Source of the DNA: Candidatus Avelusimicrobium ruminicola
Lineage (GTDB): Bacteria > Elusimicrobiota > Elusimicrobia > Elusimicrobiales > Elusimicrobiaceae
Assembly: GCA_900319885.1 (NCBI GenBank)
Contig: ONQH01000080.1
Coordinates: 1 to 7,650 of the forward strand
Reading direction: 5' to 3'
DNA length: 7,650 bases
In this document: positions 5,416-7,650 of the stretch, in pieces
Layout of the letters: each line of letters starts with the position of its first letter
How positions within the stretch are numbered: the stretch's first letter is position 1
The notes under the pieces: generated by a model
What the model saw: only the letters and a program-made list of their open reading frames with translations
Told to the model about the DNA's origin: nothing
Databases searched by the model: none
Made by a program: the position numbers and the translations under genes

Positions 5416-7026
5416 TTACAAGGCATTATACGCCTGATTGAGTTCATCTAAAATGGATTGCTTTTGTGCTTCCGGCAGATCCAATTTTTCAATAGACGCA
5501 ATTTGCTTATCTAATAATTGACGATTGACACTTTTTAGCAATTCCCCTTCTTTTTGACGTCGTTCGTCCACAGAAAGTTCTTGCTGATAAAGCGTGTTGA
5601 GTTGTTGTTGGTAATTATCCAAAATCGGCTTAAATTCTTCGGCGGCTTTAGGCCCTAAAAGCGGGTCTTTGGCAATTTTATCTAATGTATCGGCGCTTTT
5701 CACTTTCAAGTCGGCCTGCATTTGTTTGATTTCATTGGGGGTAGCGGCGCGCGCCACACTCTCCACCTCGCCGGCTTCTACTTTGGCCTGCAGTTCCTTA
5801 AGGGCTTTTTCCTCTTGTTGTTTTTCCATTTCCAATAACGGATTGACCGATTGCCCTTGTTCCAAAACGGTCTGCTGCAGTTCATTACGTTTTTGCTGAT
5901 GCAACTGGGCGATCTTCGTATTATATTCATCCACCGGCAAATTTTGCGTGGCTAATTGCTGTTCTTGTTGCCATTCATCTTCTAAAATTTGACCCAGTTT
6001 ATCACTCAGTTGTTCGTCATATTTGGCGCGGAAGGCTTCCTTTTGCTGATTGATTTGTTCCGTACGCGCTGCCACAAATTTATCATATTGGTTTTTCTGG
6101 GCCAGTTTATCCATTTTATCCTGGTATTTGTGCGTCAACTCTTTAACTTGTTTTTCCTTTTCGGCGGCGGTAAGATTCGGCGCATTTAAGATACCGGCCA
6201 ATTCCCCGGCGAAGGAATCCATAATTCCCCCCGTTTGCTGGGCCGCGGCGGAACCAAAGGCACTCCCCATACTTTGCATCATTTGCTGTTTTTGCACTGC
6301 CAACTGTTCGCCCACCGGGGCCAACTGTCCGGTAAAACCGGGGGTTTGCGAGGTAACAGCACTGGGTGCTTTAGCCGCATATTTTTCAATCATTTCTTCT
6401 TTTTTACTTTTAGGCGTTAAGGCTTTGGCAATCGCACGCTCCAAGGCGGCCGCCATCTTATTCCACTGGGCATCCATCCGGGCCTTATCTTGTTTGTTGG
6501 GGCGCAAATAAGGCGCCAGCATACCGGCACGCTCTTCTTGCAAGCGGGCTGCTGTGGACGTATTAAAATTAACCTGCGGGCTTGTAAAGCCGGAAGAAGA
6601 ATAAGAAGAAGTCCCAGTTTGATAAGAAGTAGGCGTTTTGGTATCGGAAGTATAAAAGTTTTGGTCTACGTAGCGTTGCCCGGTTTGCGCGCGCGGAACG
6701 TACGTTTGTTTGACGGTGGACCGATTTTGCGGATAAGGCACCCGAGGAGACGTCTCCACCTGGGCAGACGTAGCCGGCAAACGATTTGGGCGGTTTTGCC
6801 CCGGCACACCGGAAGAAGTCGGTTCAGCCAATAATTCATTGACTGTTCCATTGGGAGTGGGCACAGTTTCCGCCACAGGGGTCGCTTGTGTGTGTGTAAC
6901 AGCCGGCCGTGTAGCCGGTACCGGGGAACCCGGCTGATACGTCATCACCCGCCACAATGCCCCCAGTACCGCAAGCACTGCCAAAATGCCCAAAAAAACT
7001 TTCAAACTTCGTTGATCTTCGTTCAT
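5416..7026 (-). CDS. Unknown membrane-anchored, Pro/Thr-rich and coiled-coil protein
   Basis: I do not recognise a family. I start it at ATG 7026 (536 residues), because an ATG 84 nt further upstream would place the N terminus across the aspS terminator, and residues 1-8 (MNEDQRSL) lead directly into a single hydrophobic segment (about 9-27) fitting a signal anchor. Residues about 31-155 are rich in Pro, Thr, Ser, Gln and Asn, with a Tyr/Ser patch, and look disordered. Residues about 160 to the end are almost entirely helix-forming (Gln, Lys, Glu, Ala, Leu), with coiled-coil character and few aromatics; a Gly/Ala/Met/Gln stretch lies near 235-275. A motif [NED]-L-[TPS]-x2-[EQ]-x7-L recurs at 284, 362, 483 and 516. 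By topology the helical part should lie in the periplasm. No clear ribosome-binding site precedes the ATG. It stands alone between aspS and the tRNA remnant, so context gives no function. Confidence 0.8.
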   Translation of the reverse strand: MNEDQRSLKVFLGILAVLAVLGALWRVMTYQPGSPVPATRPAVTHTQATPVAETVPTPNGTVNELLAEPTSSGVPGQNRPNRLPATSAQVETSPRVPYPQNRSTVKQTYVPRAQTGQRYVDQNFYTSDTKTPTSYQTGTSSYSSSGFTSPQVNFNTSTAARLQEERAGMLAPYLRPNKQDKARMDAQWNKMAAALERAIAKALTPKSKKEEMIEKYAAKAPSAVTSQTPGFTGQLAPVGEQLAVQKQQMMQSMGSAFGSAAAQQTGGIMDSFAGELAGILNAPNLTAAEKEKQVKELTHKYQDKMDKLAQKNQYDKFVAARTEQINQQKEAFRAKYDEQLSDKLGQILEDEWQQEQQLATQNLPVDEYNTKIAQLHQQKRNELQQTVLEQGQSVNPLLEMEKQQEEKALKELQAKVEAGEVESVARAATPNEIKQMQADLKVKSADTLDKIAKDPLLGPKAAEEFKPILDNYQQQLNTLYQQELSVDERRQKEGELLKSVNRQLLDKQIASIEKLDLPEAQKQSILDELNQAYNAL

Positions 7027-7039
7027 ATATTTATAGTGT

Positions 7040-7070
7040 AATATAATTTGTAGGTTTCTACCAGTGTCAA
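7040..7070 (-). promoter_or_regulatory. Candidate promoter of the unknown membrane protein
   Basis: On the minus strand TTGACA (7070-7065, exact) and TATATT (7045-7040, 5 of 6) are 19 bp apart. The -35 box overlaps the last bases of the aspS terminator stem. The predicted start would leave an untranslated leader of only about 7 nt before the ATG at 7026, which agrees with the lack of a Shine-Dalgarno. The long spacer lowers confidence. Confidence 0.4.
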
Positions 7071-7097
7071 AAGACCTAGATTTCTCTAGGTCTTTTG
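7068..7097 (-). terminator. Intrinsic terminator of aspS (possibly bidirectional)
   Basis: A perfect 13-bp inverted repeat (caaaagacctaga at 7068-7080 and its complement at 7085-7097) encloses a 4-nt loop that reads GAAA on the minus strand, a stable GNRA-type tetraloop. The stem has the A-tract/T-tract form AAAAGACC...GGTCTTTT, so the U tract forms the end of the stem in either direction. It begins 30 nt after the aspS stop at 7128, where a terminator is expected. Confidence 0.8.
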
Positions 7098-7127
7098 AAA
7101 AATTACGCAACTAATTACACGCAAGGC

Positions 7128-7650
7128 TTATTCTTTTATAAGCGTAATGCCCAGGTCCGTAAGTTGTTGCTCATCCACCACGTTGGGTGACTCCGTAAGC
7201 GGACACACGGCTTGTGCAGTCTTCGGGAAGGCAATTACTTCACGGATAGATTCTTCCCCAGCCAGTAACGCGGTGATACGGTCCAACCCCAAGCCAATGC
7301 CGCCATGGGGCGGGGCACCGGCTTCCAGCGCATTTAAGAGCATGCCAAAACGGCGGGCCGCTTCTTCTTTGGAATGTTTCATCAAGGCCAAAATGCGTTC
7401 TTGTACATCCCTCCGGCAGTTACGCACGGAGCCGGAGGCTAACTCGTTCCCGTTAAGGACCAAGTCAAACTGATACGAACGGACCGAGCCGGGATCTTTT
7501 TCCAAATTCGGCAAATCTTCTTCCACCGGGGCGGTAAAAGGGTTATGGGCCGCATCCCAGCGGTTTTCTTCCGGGATATATTCCAAAAGCGGAAAGTTGG
7601 TAATCCAGGCAAAAGCCCACTCGCATTGTTTAGGAAGTTCCTTTACCAAT
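7128..7650 (-). CDS. aspS: Aspartyl-tRNA synthetase, C-terminal part
   Basis: Only the last ~173 residues lie in the window; the gene enters from the right edge and the TTG at 7649 is an internal codon. The visible part is the end of the class II catalytic core of AspRS, which charges tRNA-Asp with aspartate in the cytoplasm. Recognisable blocks are [32 protein letters not shown] (the Glu and Arg at ATP/aspartate-binding positions of the family are both kept), [25 protein letters not shown] (class II motif 3 with its Arg), and [18 protein letters not shown] near the C terminus. The final TLIKE and TAA stop fit the normal bacterial end. Two departures from the common bacterial form are visible: HNPFT in place of HHPFT, and [10 protein letters not shown] in place of S(I/V)RIH. 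Whether the enzyme discriminates tRNA-Asp from tRNA-Asn cannot be judged without the N-terminal domain. Confidence 0.95.
   Translation of the reverse strand, partial: LVKELPKQCEWAFAWITNFPLLEYIPEENRWDAAHNPFTAPVEEDLPNLEKDPGSVRSYQFDLVLNGNELASGSVRNCRRDVQERILALMKHSKEEAARRFGMLLNALEAGAPPHGGIGLGLDRITALLAGEESIREVIAFPKTAQAVCPLTESPNVVDEQQLTDLGITLIKE

Noticed and set aside
6590..6612. Short gaagaa-type repeat
   Set aside because: It simply encodes a Ser/Tyr-rich patch (SSYSSS) within the unknown protein; no wider repeat array is present.
7050..7062. Small palindrome (GTAG/CTAC) in the promoter spacer as an operator
   Set aside because: Four base pairs of stem are too short to separate from chance.
7027..7110. 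28-codon upstream extension of the unknown membrane protein (start at 7110)
   Set aside because: It would be translated across the perfect aspS terminator hairpin and would put charged, non-signal residues before the membrane anchor; the ATG at 7026 fits better.

Overview
The window is a compact, single-direction bacterial chromosomal segment: every supportable gene lies on the minus strand, so transcription runs from high to low coordinates. The genes are housekeeping genes of a Gram-negative-type bacterium. The lineage cannot be fixed by eye. The mix of a division operon, a PilT-type ATPase, moderate GC content and A/T homopolymers would suit something like an Elusimicrobiota gut or environmental lineage, but that is a guess.

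Layout in transcription order. (1) 7650-7128 holds the C-terminal third of aspartyl-tRNA synthetase (aspS), followed by a perfect 13-bp hairpin terminator (7097-7068). (2) 7026-5416 encodes a 536-residue membrane-anchored, Pro/Thr-rich then helical/coiled-coil protein of no family I recognise, with its own candidate promoter overlapping the aspS terminator. (3) 5313-5215 carries a tRNA promoter and the first ~60 nt of a tRNA-Leu(CAG), which stops after the variable arm. (4) Directly fused to it is the 5' end of ftsQ, which reads as a good FtsQ amino terminus but has no usable start codon. (5) ftsA, ftsZ, a pilT-type ATPase gene, cmk and the start of a plsC-like acyltransferase gene follow, closely packed or overlapping.

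How the genes work together: FtsQ, FtsA and FtsZ are divisome proteins. FtsZ forms the ring, FtsA tethers it to the membrane, and FtsQ is a bitopic linker to later division proteins. The PilT-like ATPase would power pilus retraction. Cmk makes CDP/dCDP, which feeds nucleotide and CDP-diacylglycerol synthesis, and the PlsC-like protein makes phosphatidate, the lipid partner in that step. The last three genes are translationally close (1-nt and 11-nt overlaps), so ftsA to plsC looks like one operon, possibly boosted by an internal promoter at the end of ftsQ.

The most interesting place is 5149-5290: a tRNA-Leu gene lacking its T arm and 3' acceptor strand abuts an ftsQ lacking its start. This is either a real deletion/rearrangement breakpoint, leaving a tRNA promoter in front of the division operon, or an assembly chimera. 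I found no CRISPR array, transposase, phage gene or clearly new multi-gene system.
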